64,000 bases of DNA, from the NCBI GenBank assembly GCA_900541205.1, contig UQIV01000011.1:1-64000 (forward strand), in the 5' to 3' direction. The stretch is from an uncultured Collinsella sp. (GTDB taxonomy: Bacteria; Actinomycetota; Coriobacteriia; Coriobacteriales; Coriobacteriaceae). Numbering within the stretch: the stretch's first letter is position 1; each line of letters starts with the position of its first letter. Positions 44,861-52,985 of this stretch are shown piece by piece. The position numbers and the translations under genes were made by a program. The notes below the pieces were generated by a model. That model was not told the DNA's origin. It saw nothing but the letters and a program-made list of their open reading frames with translations, and made no database searches.

Positions 44861-45287
44861 ACTCCTCGATAAAAGCCGGCGCTCGGTTAGTTCTGCGCAT
44901 CTTGAAATCGTCAGTTTCGTGGGAGACGTAGAGGATGCCGTCCATCCCATCTCGCGATGCATATGAAAGGTGAACAGAACCGCAATCCGCTCCATCATTG
45001 TCGAGAAGATCGAACGAATTCGGATCGCTCGTTGCGGCCAAACGACCACTCAGACAAGAGCCATCGTCATTACAGATTTGCCATTCCATGTCTTCGCCTG
45101 CAAGAATCGCCATAGACGTCCTGGTCGCGCCATCGTTGACATACATCCCGTCTATGCCAAAACCGTTTTCAGCGTCATCAATAAACGATTGCTCGGACCT
45201 ATACTTCGCAAATGATGCACATAGCACCATTGCAAGACAAAGTGCAAAGCCAACAATAACGATCTTTACGTAGCTCTTGGCTGTCAT
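44859..45287 (-). CDS. Secreted or membrane-anchored 142-aa protein
   Basis: Minus-strand frame with an N-terminal hydrophobic segment (VKIVIVGFALCLAMVLCASF) and an extracellular domain with three further Cys in two regions (WQICNDDGSCLSG and GADCGSVHLSY). No family recognised. The ribosome site (aaagagggatggc) is good. It lies just upstream of the BspA-like pseudogene and is separately translated. Confidence 0.65.
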   Translation of the reverse strand: MTAKSYVKIVIVGFALCLAMVLCASFAKYRSEQSFIDDAENGFGIDGMYVNDGATRTSMAILAGEDMEWQICNDDGSCLSGRLAATSDPNSFDLLDNDGADCGSVHLSYASRDGMDGILYVSHETDDFKMRRTNRAPAFIEE

Positions 45288-45599
45288 GCCATCCCTCTTT
45301 TCGCTTGCCTAAAGAAATGCGGAAGAAGCTGTTCGTCGCGGCTTGTTTGTACGCCTTTCTGCCCCGGTTCGGTTGCTTAGGTTACTTGAGAGATCCTATA
45401 TATGATGATTACCCATATGCGTAATATGAATTTCGAACATGTCGAAATCAATCAATGGTTGCGGGAGTTTCCGACCTCAGCGAAATGCCGCCCTATACCC
45501 ACAGAATCAGACGGGTTTGACATGTGCTAATGGACGCTAATGGCACTTGGTCGGCAACGGTCTTAGCCCATCGGCCCCAGCAGTGTCTCCTTCTGTCGC

Positions 45600-45698
45600 G
45601 CCGCGGGCCAGGAGCACGGCGGTGGCGCCGTGCCGCGGCAGCTGGACGACCGCGTCGTCGACCGTGGCGATTACACTCGCGACGGCACGCCTCGCTAG
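45600..45698 (+). pseudogene. Tail fragment of a relaxase
   Basis: The frame 45600-45698 reads AAGQEHGGGAVPRQLDDRVV then DRGDYTRDGTPR-stop. The last 33 codons of the intact relaxase at 59651-59749 read AAGQAHSGSAVLRQMDDRVV then DRGDYARGDTPR. It is a remnant of a related mobilizable element; no upstream part remains. Confidence 0.75.
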
Positions 45699-45807
45699 TT
45701 TGCCTCGCCCTATTGGCCCCAGCGCGTTGCAGTTCAATCAGCTGTTACAATTACCCACCCACAAAAAGCCCATCTAGCAGGTGCTTTGCTGTTATAGAGT
45801 CCTGGAA

Positions 45808-45874
45808 AGAAAGGGCCGAACCGAAGTGTCTGGCCGAACGCCAATTGTCTGGGAACTGCTTCGGATTCGACCCT
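45808..45874 (+). repeat. 67-base element also present at 60960-61025
   Basis: Both copies begin AGAAAGGGCCGAACCGAAGT and share most of GCCAATTGT, GGGAACTGCTTCG and TTCGACCCT. I count about five mismatches and one gap by eye. It lies 110 bases after the relaxase tail here, and 1.2 kb after the intact relaxase at the other copy. Confidence 0.7.
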
Positions 45875-46054
45875 CTTTTACTTTTGCCCACTCGGTGGAC
45901 TTCGGGCTTAATGCTTAGGGGCGGGGATTTACCAAAGTGAAATTTCAATGGAAAGAAACCCAGCTGCAACAATTGCCCTGGTGAGGGCCCGAATTGGCCA
46001 TATGGATCTAAAATAGTCACGATATACAAATGTCGAGAGACGTTGGGGATATAG

Positions 46055-46564
46055 ATGAAAATAACTAAGGGTTTTCTTTTGTTGGTAATGATGCTGCTCG
46101 GACTGTTCTGCCTGGGTGGCCCTTCTTGGGCCGAGGCTGCCTGTCCTGAAGGTGAGCCTCAGCAGTCTTATACGGGCAGCCTGCTGATAACTGCTAAGGA
46201 GGGCGATGCCGACTCTCAGTCTGGGGTAAATCCCCTTGCCACTTTTGAGGGGGACGGCGGAACGGTCAAGCTTGACCATATTGGTAGCGGGATTTTGAGG
46301 TGGCAAGTTCTTCCGGACAAAATTGCGAACGATCCCTTCTCTTTTGCTGGAACGATATATCTATACAAGGTTGTGAGCGGAAAACAAAAATACGTCGATT
46401 GCTATCCGACAAACGGGTCTGGAATTGCATTCACCGGCATTTCGGGGCAGATTGATACACATGTACGAAAGGGAACCTATGTGGTGCGTTGGGTTGGAGC
46501 TGCTGCAGGCCCGATATGGCTTGCGGTCTTGCGCCCCGATGTCCAAATAGGTTTCTCTCTCTAG
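46055..46564 (+). CDS. Secreted protein, 169 aa, unknown
   Basis: ATG 46055 opens a signal peptide (MKITKGFLLLVMMLLGLFCL, then GGPSWAEAAC). The mature part is beta-rich (TYVVRWVGAAAGPIWLAVL) with two Cys. No anchor or sortase signal. No family recognised. The ribosome site is weak (ttggggatatag). Confidence 0.65.
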   Translation: MKITKGFLLLVMMLLGLFCLGGPSWAEAACPEGEPQQSYTGSLLITAKEGDADSQSGVNPLATFEGDGGTVKLDHIGSGILRWQVLPDKIANDPFSFAGTIYLYKVVSGKQKYVDCYPTNGSGIAFTGISGQIDTHVRKGTYVVRWVGAAAGPIWLAVLRPDVQIGFSL

Positions 46565-46578
46565 ACGGGAAGTTGCTC

Positions 46579-46944
46579 ATGGACGCCATATATGACGGAG
46601 ATGACTGGGTCGATCATTATACTTGGCGCCTGGTCGGCTCGGATGACAATGGGGATGTGGTGTTTGATGGACTATGTCCAAAGCATCTCCATCCTTTTGT
46701 CTCGTCGTTAATTGAGAGTTCCGCTCGTGTTGCCCCCTACAGCTCGGCGTCGCTTCATGATACGGACGTTTTGAAGACCATAAAGGAATCAATTGACGAG
46801 GGCACGATGAGTAGCTTGCTGTTTTCTCGCCTTGTGGGGCTAGATGAGATTGGCTCGGAACGACTGCTTGCGGGCGAAAAGGTGGAACTCACTTATCGGT
46901 CGATGATTTCAATCCTGCGGCTAGCCGATGTTCTTCGCAAATAA
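46579..46944 (+). CDS. 121-aa protein, unknown
   Basis: ATG 46579, 15 bases after the secreted protein, with GACGGGAAG before it. Acidic soluble protein (DGDDWVDHYTWRLVGSDDNG) with a helical C-terminal half (KTIKESIDEGTMSSLLFSRL). Likely cotranscribed with the upstream gene. No family recognised. Confidence 0.55.
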   Translation: MDAIYDGDDWVDHYTWRLVGSDDNGDVVFDGLCPKHLHPFVSSLIESSARVAPYSSASLHDTDVLKTIKESIDEGTMSSLLFSRLVGLDEIGSERLLAGEKVELTYRSMISILRLADVLRK

Positions 46945-46971
46945 ATGAGGCTTCCATGGCCATGCAGCGGT

Positions 46972-47250
46972 CTAGTACTCCTTTACGGGATGCTCCTCGC
47001 CGAATCCACCGTCGATGCCGAAGCGGCACAGTCTGTCGATTGCTCGAAGATGCTCGTCAATAGCAGCTGCAATTTTGGTGTCGATCTCGCTGTCATGGTC
47101 GTTGAGGCCGCGAACTGCCTCGTCGGCGGCCATAAAGGCCTTGATGGCCCGTGCGAGCTGGTTCTTAAAAGCATCAACCTCCTCAACTGCGGCAGATCGG
47201 TCTGCTATCTCGCGTTCGAGTCGTTGAACGATTTCCTGTGTGTTGCTCAT
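46972..47250 (-). CDS. Small coiled-coil protein (92 aa)
   Basis: Minus strand, ATG 47250 preceded by GGAAAGGAATAGC. Charged helix with heptad character (IVQRLEREIADRSAAVEEVD, then KNQLARAIKAFMAADEAV). No family recognised; convergent with the 121-aa gene. Confidence 0.55.
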   Translation of the reverse strand: MSNTQEIVQRLEREIADRSAAVEEVDAFKNQLARAIKAFMAADEAVRGLNDHDSEIDTKIAAAIDEHLRAIDRLCRFGIDGGFGEEHPVKEY

Positions 47251-47889
47251 GCTATTCCTTTCCCTCGGGTGTTTTACCTAATATATCGCCCTGTGCGGAC
47301 ACGATTCTCGCTCACGACACGGCGGTAGCAAATATCACAAAGTCGCAGGTAGACGACTCAACAGGATTCGATTTACGGGGCGATTGAACCTAGGGTGGTG
47401 GGATGTTCGCGACACCCATTTTCTGTGTCGTAAAACGCATCTGGTGAGGTCGTTTTTTCGGCCTTGACCTGCGTGGCGGCACTTTGTGGTGCTTTGGGTG
47501 TGCCCTTAAGCAGTGTTTGCATCTACCAGCGCGCGAAACATTTCGACGGTAATTCGTGAAACAAATTGCGGAACTATCGCTCCAACGGGTGCTGCTGCTG
47601 CTCAACGCGAGCGGTCAGCTTGGCCCCGCAAACGGCCACTCGCCCTTCATGGCCATACAGATGGCCACCTCCTGCTGGATGCGATCGAGATCGAGCGGCA
47701 GCGCAACCGGATGATGCGTCAGACGATGGGACTTCGACATGCAGTTGTTGATGCGCACAACGGAGAGCTTGTTGCCGTGATGCGCAGTCCCGATGATGCC
47801 TATGACTACTGCGACTATTTTGCTACGGCTCGTCGGGACGCCACTGTTCTCGATTTGTGGCTGAGATTTAAAACATCTCGCCTGTTTCA

Positions 47890-48545
47890 ATGCGTTTTTT
47901 GGGTTTATAACTGTTCGCTTTTTCGGTTATGTCGCAGTTCACTAGTTCATTCATTACGTTCTTCATATCGTCTGTAAGTCAGTTATGCTGCGGTTACACA
48001 GCTCTGTTGTTGCGTTTTGTCGTAATTCAGCAATGGCATAGCCGGAGCTCGTCCGCAAGTGTCGTACGCTGCCGTACAAAACTGCGTTTCGGCCGTCCGC
48101 GTACTGCCAAGGCTCTGCCCTAGTACCCGGCGCCTGCGGCGGTTGTTCATATCTGAACTGCGACACAGCCGAACAAAGCAATTGCGACACTACGTAACTG
48201 TGTAATTACTGAACTACGTGATAACGACAAAACTGAAAAACGTAACTGTTGAATTGCAGAACAATGAGCTAACGCCGCGAGTGCCGGGTACTAGGGCAGA
48301 GCTCTAGCGTGCGCCGCTTGCGGCAGTACGCTGCCGGGCATTTTGTACGGCAGCGTACGACTCTTGCGGACAGATTTCAGGGCCGAATAGTCCGATGTTC
48401 AATAGTTCTGTTATTACATGGTTGCATAGTGCGGCTATTCCGCTTTGTCGTTATTGCGTTATGTCGCATTGTCGATATTGCGTAGTTCGGTTTTTCACTT
48501 TTTACGCCGTTCACTTATTCATTTGTTACATAGTGCCGCTATTCC
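47890..48545. repeat. Block of nested long inverted repeats with degenerate 9-10-bp words
   Basis: Arms 48051-48142 and 48273-48371 are imperfect inverted repeats of about 92-99 bases. Examples: tgtcgtacgctgccgtacaa pairs with ttgtacggcagcgtacga, and gctctgccctagtacccgg pairs with ccgggtactagggcagagc. The centre (48144-48272) and the flanks (47890-48045 and 48380-48545) consist of degenerate words such as gtaattact, ttgtcgata and gttatgtcg, repeating roughly every 9-10 bases. The flanks are T-rich on the plus strand, the centre A-rich. The whole gap 47251-48538 has no convincing gene. Confidence 0.75.
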
Positions 48546-49087
48546 GTGGCGTCACTTTTATGCCCACCGCGTGCGTATTCGACGGTGTGGGCAGCGTCTC
48601 CGAACACCTCGACTGCTGCCGCCACGAATTGCGGTGTGGTGCGCCTCGGGATATAGAAAGTTTTGTTACCGAACACGATTGCGATCCAGGCGTTACGGTA
48701 GATGAATTGATATGCCGCCTCTCTTGAGCGCTTACCGCAGCATTCCTCTGCAATCTCGTCGATCTGCCAGAGATGACCGAAGCCGACGATATATTCGGCG
48801 ATGTACGCGCTCGTCTTGATTCGTACGCGCCGCGGGCGGCGGTATGGAGCATAGCTGCTTTTCCCGGGGTCCGCTTTAACGGGCACGGAATAGACCTCGG
48901 CTCGAGCCTTTTCGGCGACCACGCGCCGCGCATCATCGAGGCTATAACGCTTGCACAGGCGCTCGCCGTCGTCGGTCGAGCACTTCACGGTGATTGACTT
49001 GATATGCGGCGCCAGATACTTGTACATCCATGCTCGCGACGCGCCGAACTCCCACCGCAGATCTTCAATACTCAAGAACTCATCCAT
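48539..49087 (-). CDS. Excisionase-like helix-turn-helix protein (182 aa)
   Basis: Minus strand from ATG 49087 (MDEFLSIEDLRWEFG). The start DEFLSIEDLRWEFGASRAWM resembles the wHTH of excisionase/MerR-like DNA binders. The rest is basic with YRRPRRVRIKTSAYIAEYIV and a C-terminal domain (WQIDEIAEECCGKRSREAAY). Could be a replication or recombination accessory protein. Three TTATTACGATAA sites lie upstream of it. Confidence 0.5.
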   Translation of the reverse strand: MDEFLSIEDLRWEFGASRAWMYKYLAPHIKSITVKCSTDDGERLCKRYSLDDARRVVAEKARAEVYSVPVKADPGKSSYAPYRRPRRVRIKTSAYIAEYIVGFGHLWQIDEIAEECCGKRSREAAYQFIYRNAWIAIVFGNKTFYIPRRTTPQFVAAAVEVFGDAAHTVEYARGGHKSDATE

Positions 49088-49247
49088 CTTCTGACCTCGA
49101 TTTTCTGCCGATAAACGAGAAATCCCGCAAGAGACGCATACTTGTACCCCCATCGTAAATGTGTGTACAAATCTGCCGCCGACCCGGGCGGTTCGGCGCT
49201 TGCCAGGGCTCCGCCCTTGGACCGGGGAAGGATACTCGCGCGCCTTG

Positions 49248-49359
49248 TTATTACGATAACGGACAAGGGGGAAAAGGAGCCAGTTCTCAAATTATTACGA
49301 TAAAAGACACAGATACGGCGGCGTGCGCGGTGGTGCCTACGGGAGATTATTACGATAAC
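49248..49359. repeat. Three TTATTACGATAA sites spaced by 44 and 55 bases
   Basis: Copies start at 49248, 49292 and 49347. Two continue as TTATTACGATAACGGAC. Spacings are multiples of 11, so the sites lie on the same face of the helix. They sit 160-270 bases upstream of the excisionase-like gene. Nearby 49193-49230 repeats the arm motif gccagggct-cc-gccc of the inverted-repeat block. Confidence 0.6.
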
Positions 49360-49397
49360 GGACGCAGCGGCAAACCATGAATCGCGCCCCTGAGACG

Positions 49398-49492
49398 GTG
49401 CAAAATGGCCTTGTGAGGCCATTTTGCACGCCAGCTTCGTTCAACGTCAGACATTCAAGATGTCAGACGTTGAACCTGCGTCAAAGACGCAG
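49398..49492. other. Three consecutive strong hairpins downstream of the RiPP-like operon
   Basis: Hairpin 1 (49398-49429): GTGCAAAATGGCC / GGCCATTTTGCAC, 13 bp perfect. Hairpin 2 (49440-49474): TTCAACGTCAGACAT / ATGTCAGACGTTGAA, 15 bp with one A-A mismatch. Hairpin 3 (49476-49492): CTGCGTC / GACGCAG. None has a proper T-tract on either strand. They lie 70 bases past the last gene of the operon. Confidence 0.65.
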
Positions 49493-49563
49493 CTGGGGCT
49501 GCTAGTTGCCTACAATCGCTCGCGTTACTCGCTTGTCCCACGCGTAGATGTCCGACAGTGCCG

Positions 49564-50580
49564 TCAGACATTGTCAAGCCAATGCTTCACAGGGATTTTT
49601 ACAGAATTCGTATCATTCTCGCTGCCAACCCTCTTGTACATCAAACCCTTAAAGTTCATGAAGGAGCAGAAGCATGTATGTTGATGTATAGGACTCGATC
49701 CTATACAAAGATATCGGTATATCTCCATTGCAAGCGCAGTTCCCACGAGACTGTTCGTAAAACAAATTGATCCCTTTGGCACGGGCATGTGGACTATGTT
49801 TTCTTCAGCTTGTTGGAGGAAAGAGAGATAGGATTTCATATCGTTCTTCTTTTCGAGAATAGGCCCAATTTCCCCATCAGCTATTCCAACAGCACAAAAT
49901 GCACAGGGAATGTCCTTTTCTATACATGCTTCAAGAACTATTGACCTGGGATTGACCCCTTCCCCACAGTCTGCAGCGCAAACAAGCATTGAAGTCCTCG
50001 AAGGAACGCAACGCATGAGATCTTCGGCAGAGCGGACGTAAGACGCAACTGGATTAAGCGAAAGATCCGGATAGCGATTGACGAGTGTTTTGGAAACTGC
50101 CTCTACTTTTGCTTCTCCTATTTCGTCGGGACCAACAAGAAACTGACGATTTACGTTTGACCTCTCAACTCGATCCCCGTCGATTAATGTAAAATGCCGA
50201 ACTCCAGCAGCAGCCAAATGCTCCACCACCACCTGCCCTATGCCGCCCATACCAACGATGGCAAGATGAACGGCACCGATTTGCTTAAGTAACGTCAGCG
50301 GAGCGTCGGAATAATAAGACAAAAAGCGAGCTGTCCTCGAGCGGGGTGATTCCAGCTCGTATTCTTCAGTTTCTAGAAAACCAAGTTCGTTGAGCCTTAG
50401 CAAGAATCGTTGCTCGCGAGATTCAAGGCTCGTCTCATCTATCATATTTTGTTTGGCGAGCTGTTCAAAAAGATTCGTACTCAAATCAGAGATTTTGACC
50501 CTCACTCGCGATTTTAATCCTTGCAATATAAGTTCGTTGGAATCTCTCCTGATATAAGCACTATCGTTCCAATAGAACAT
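49564..50580 (-). CDS. RRE-like domain fused to an E1/ThiF-like adenylating enzyme
   Basis: 338 aa, last gene of the operon; ATG 50580 overlaps the preceding gene by 20 bases (site AGGGAAAGG). Residues 1-85 look like a winged-helix RiPP recognition element (strand-rich ELILQGLKSRVRVKISDL, then helices ending LNELGFLE). Residues about 100-338 are an E1-like Rossmann domain: GMGGIG at 110-115, IDGDRVERSNVNRQFL with D134 and R145, the ATP-contact Lys158 in GEAKVEA, and AADCGEG. These are the adenylation residues of ThiF/MoeB/MccB enzymes. It probably binds the precursor leader and adenylates a carboxylate of it. There is no obvious catalytic Cys on a crossover loop; CAFC and QHTCFCSF are candidates. 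Confidence 0.8.
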   Translation of the reverse strand: MFYWNDSAYIRRDSNELILQGLKSRVRVKISDLSTNLFEQLAKQNMIDETSLESREQRFLLRLNELGFLETEEYELESPRSRTARFLSYYSDAPLTLLKQIGAVHLAIVGMGGIGQVVVEHLAAAGVRHFTLIDGDRVERSNVNRQFLVGPDEIGEAKVEAVSKTLVNRYPDLSLNPVASYVRSAEDLMRCVPSRTSMLVCAADCGEGVNPRSIVLEACIEKDIPCAFCAVGIADGEIGPILEKKNDMKSYLSFLQQAEENIVHMPVPKGSICFTNSLVGTALAMEIYRYLCIGSSPIHQHTCFCSFMNFKGLMYKRVGSENDTNSVKIPVKHWLDNV

Positions 50581-51802
50581 TTAATATCCTTTCCCTCAAG
50601 CCTTCTTCTGGAAAAGTGTTTCGCATGAAGAAGGCGCTGGAGAGTCGTCCGATCGGCAGAAAACACGCAGCCTCGCCAAACAGTTCGACGGCTCTCTCGT
50701 TAAACTCCTGGCGCGAAATCATGCCAGAAAAATACCTGCTCAAAACCGATAAATACTTTTGGAGACGCATTCGGTTGCCCAAGCCCGTCAGTAGTGCGAG
50801 TTGATAGTAGATAAAAATAGGGTCATTGAAAGTATTCGGAATTAAAAGCAGGTGCACATCCGCCTGATCCGATTGAGGAGAGAAATAATCACTCGACATG
50901 AGCTTTGGATAATACCTGCCTGACGATGATAATTGAAGCGCTATAAGTTTTACAATCTTTTTATTGGGGTAGTATTTGTCGCATGAAATTGATAATTTCG
51001 CAGTTATCTCTCTTTGTTCATCGGATTTATTCACGCCGTAATCGAAGGAGGGGTCTTTCAGTTTCGGCGACAGAAGTCTTCTGATTGCCTCTGTGTCAAC
51101 GAGAGAGAGGATGTTCCTACGTCCTTCTTCGTCAGCGAAATAGGGAGAGTGCTTGTTTGAAAAAACGATAAAAGCCTCTATGCCAGATAATCCATGGTGC
51201 AGCCGCGCGCTCTTGCAATAGCGCTCAATTAATAAGGGCATGTTTGTATTACAGCTTGCCATGGTTCTTCCGAGAAGAAAACACAAGACGTCAATCCATC
51301 TATTCTCGATGCGCTTTATCGTCATAGTCTGAGTGCACGCAGCGCTGCTCAGTTTGACTTCCTGCCTTCCGATTCGCGTAACAGAAAAATCATTGACACA
51401 AAAATAGTGAGAAGAGAGGAGATGTAAAAATGGTCCCACCCTTCCTCCGGTCCGGAATGCAATGGACAGCGACTTTGCATGATTGCTTAGCGAATAGCAG
51501 TGACCATCAATTACATCTATTCTCAAAAAGAAAGTCTTTAGAAAGCCGCTGCAATTGTGATGGACGTAGTCAAGCTTCCTCCCCAACTCGACAATATGCT
51601 CATTATCATGTCGGCTTGTAAACCTAATCGTCCTGTCATCATATTCAACTTCGAAAAAAGGGGAATGAGGGCATCCCGATGCATCGAGTATTACTGGAAC
51701 CCCGGCGATACGCTGAATGATTTGTGACGAATAGTCATGTCCATCAAGAAGGCTCGACGCTTCGGGCAGCTCGTCAATCGATATATCAATTCTTGGAGAC
51801 AT
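50561..51802 (-). CDS. 413-aa protein of unknown family in the RiPP-like operon
   Basis: ATG 51802 lies 17 bases inside the end of the exporter gene; its own end overlaps the ThiF gene by 20 bases. It is soluble, with no membrane segments. Visible points: CPHSPFFEVEYDDRTIRFTS (about 43-62), several Cys and His (VHHNCSGF, HYFCVND, ARLHHGLSG), and a helical C-terminal third (LTGLGNRMRLQKYLSVLSRY). I cannot match it to YcaO, LanB/PEARL, SagB, peptidase or methyltransferase signatures. By context it is a maturation enzyme or a partner of the E1-like protein. Confidence 0.8.
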   Translation of the reverse strand: MSPRIDISIDELPEASSLLDGHDYSSQIIQRIAGVPVILDASGCPHSPFFEVEYDDRTIRFTSRHDNEHIVELGRKLDYVHHNCSGFLKTFFLRIDVIDGHCYSLSNHAKSLSIAFRTGGRVGPFLHLLSSHYFCVNDFSVTRIGRQEVKLSSAACTQTMTIKRIENRWIDVLCFLLGRTMASCNTNMPLLIERYCKSARLHHGLSGIEAFIVFSNKHSPYFADEEGRRNILSLVDTEAIRRLLSPKLKDPSFDYGVNKSDEQREITAKLSISCDKYYPNKKIVKLIALQLSSSGRYYPKLMSSDYFSPQSDQADVHLLLIPNTFNDPIFIYYQLALLTGLGNRMRLQKYLSVLSRYFSGMISRQEFNERAVELFGEAACFLPIGRLSSAFFMRNTFPEEGLRERILNVLLER

Positions 51803-52985
51803 GTATTCCTACCATTTTTAAAGAAACAACGGCGGTAATTGCTATCGCGATTGCGCCAATAACACCGAGCGCTATCTGAATGGGATATAACCCCAACACA
51901 TATCCAAATATGGAGAAAAACATTGCAGAAAAGAGAGCCCTTACCAGAGACGCGACGGAAAGGATCGTCGCGCGGAGATCGTCCGCTATCGCGTCTTGGA
52001 TTAAGTTTTCCGAAGTGATGTACACCACTTCTGGGAGAAAACAAAGCACCATGCTAAGGCCAAACAAACACAGCGGATTTGAAGCGAACCACGGAAGAAT
52101 CATGAAAAGACCGGCCTCGATTAGCATCGAGCCGAGCATGGTATTTCTTTTCCCGAAACGCGATGAGAAGAAATCTGCTGCAATGTAGGCCGTCGCATTT
52201 ACTGCATAGGATGCACCGAAAAAGATTCCTATTATGGAGACGGGAGCATCAAATGCGTCGAATACCAACTGATTCAAGTTGTAATAACTCCCATAGAATC
52301 CATCGAGCATGCTTGTGCCGATTAGAAGAAGCAACACCGCAAAAGCGGATTCTCCAATGCACCAGGTTTCGCGTCTGAAGACCTTGGCTACGTCAAACCT
52401 TTCCTCCCCAGAGTTTTTGGAATGGGTCGTTTCCATTCTCTCAATGGGATACAGAAGGAAAAGCTGCAGGAGATAGAAAACGGAAACGCATACGTAGAGG
52501 GCACTCCAAGATACTTGGGCAATGAATGATCCAAGTACGATTGCCACTCCCGTCGCGATTGATTGCGCGGCAAGCAGCCGAGCGTTGATGGTGAGGAAGC
52601 GCTCTCCTTGACCGGCATTTCGGGCAATTTCATATAAAAGTGCTTGTTCGGATCCCGATTGAAGGGAGTAGGCGAGTGCCTCAACAAGGGAAAGCGCGAC
52701 GAGAAAGGGGCCTGAGAGCAACAGCATGCCAGCCGTATGGAAGAAAAGCAGCAGCACGCCCACTTGAATCGAGAACTTCTTTCCAAAGAAATCGCCTATC
52801 AGCCCTGTTGGCAGCTCGAGGACGACCGTTGCAATGTTAAACAGGGCTTGATAAAGCGCGATTTCCGTGACAGACATTCCTTTCTCCGCAAGGAAAAGTA
52901 GAAACACTCCCCGATTTAAAACAAATCCCGCGAGAACGAAAAAGGCGGAATAGATGTGCAGCTGCGCAGTGGCATTCTTATTCAT
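51786..52985 (-). CDS. MFS transporter in the RiPP-like operon
   Basis: 399 aa with about 12 hydrophobic segments. N-terminal MFS signature: FNIATVVLELPTGLIGDFFG, the D-x2-G loop after segment 2. ATG 52985 overlaps the radical SAM stop (ATGA). Most likely exports the mature product or gives self-protection. No peptidase domain, so leader removal needs another protease. Confidence 0.85.
   Translation of the reverse strand: MNKNATAQLHIYSAFFVLAGFVLNRGVFLLFLAEKGMSVTEIALYQALFNIATVVLELPTGLIGDFFGKKFSIQVGVLLLFFHTAGMLLLSGPFLVALSLVEALAYSLQSGSEQALLYEIARNAGQGERFLTINARLLAAQSIATGVAIVLGSFIAQVSWSALYVCVSVFYLLQLFLLYPIERMETTHSKNSGEERFDVAKVFRRETWCIGESAFAVLLLLIGTSMLDGFYGSYYNLNQLVFDAFDAPVSIIGIFFGASYAVNATAYIAADFFSSRFGKRNTMLGSMLIEAGLFMILPWFASNPLCLFGLSMVLCFLPEVVYITSENLIQDAIADDLRATILSVASLVRALFSAMFFSIFGYVLGLYPIQIALGVIGAIAIAITAVVSLKMVGIHVSKN

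Larger units (their letters stand above)
45288..46054. other. Gap with remnants of a mobilizable element
   Basis: No intact gene. A near-palindrome attacccatatgcgtaat sits at 45408. It also holds the relaxase tail (45600-45698) and the 67-base repeat (45808-45874), listed separately. Confidence 0.6.

Noticed and set aside
47513..47977. Open frames on both strands in the gap before the inverted-repeat block
   Set aside because: No start sites on either strand and no recognisable motifs; could be a decayed gene but I cannot support it.
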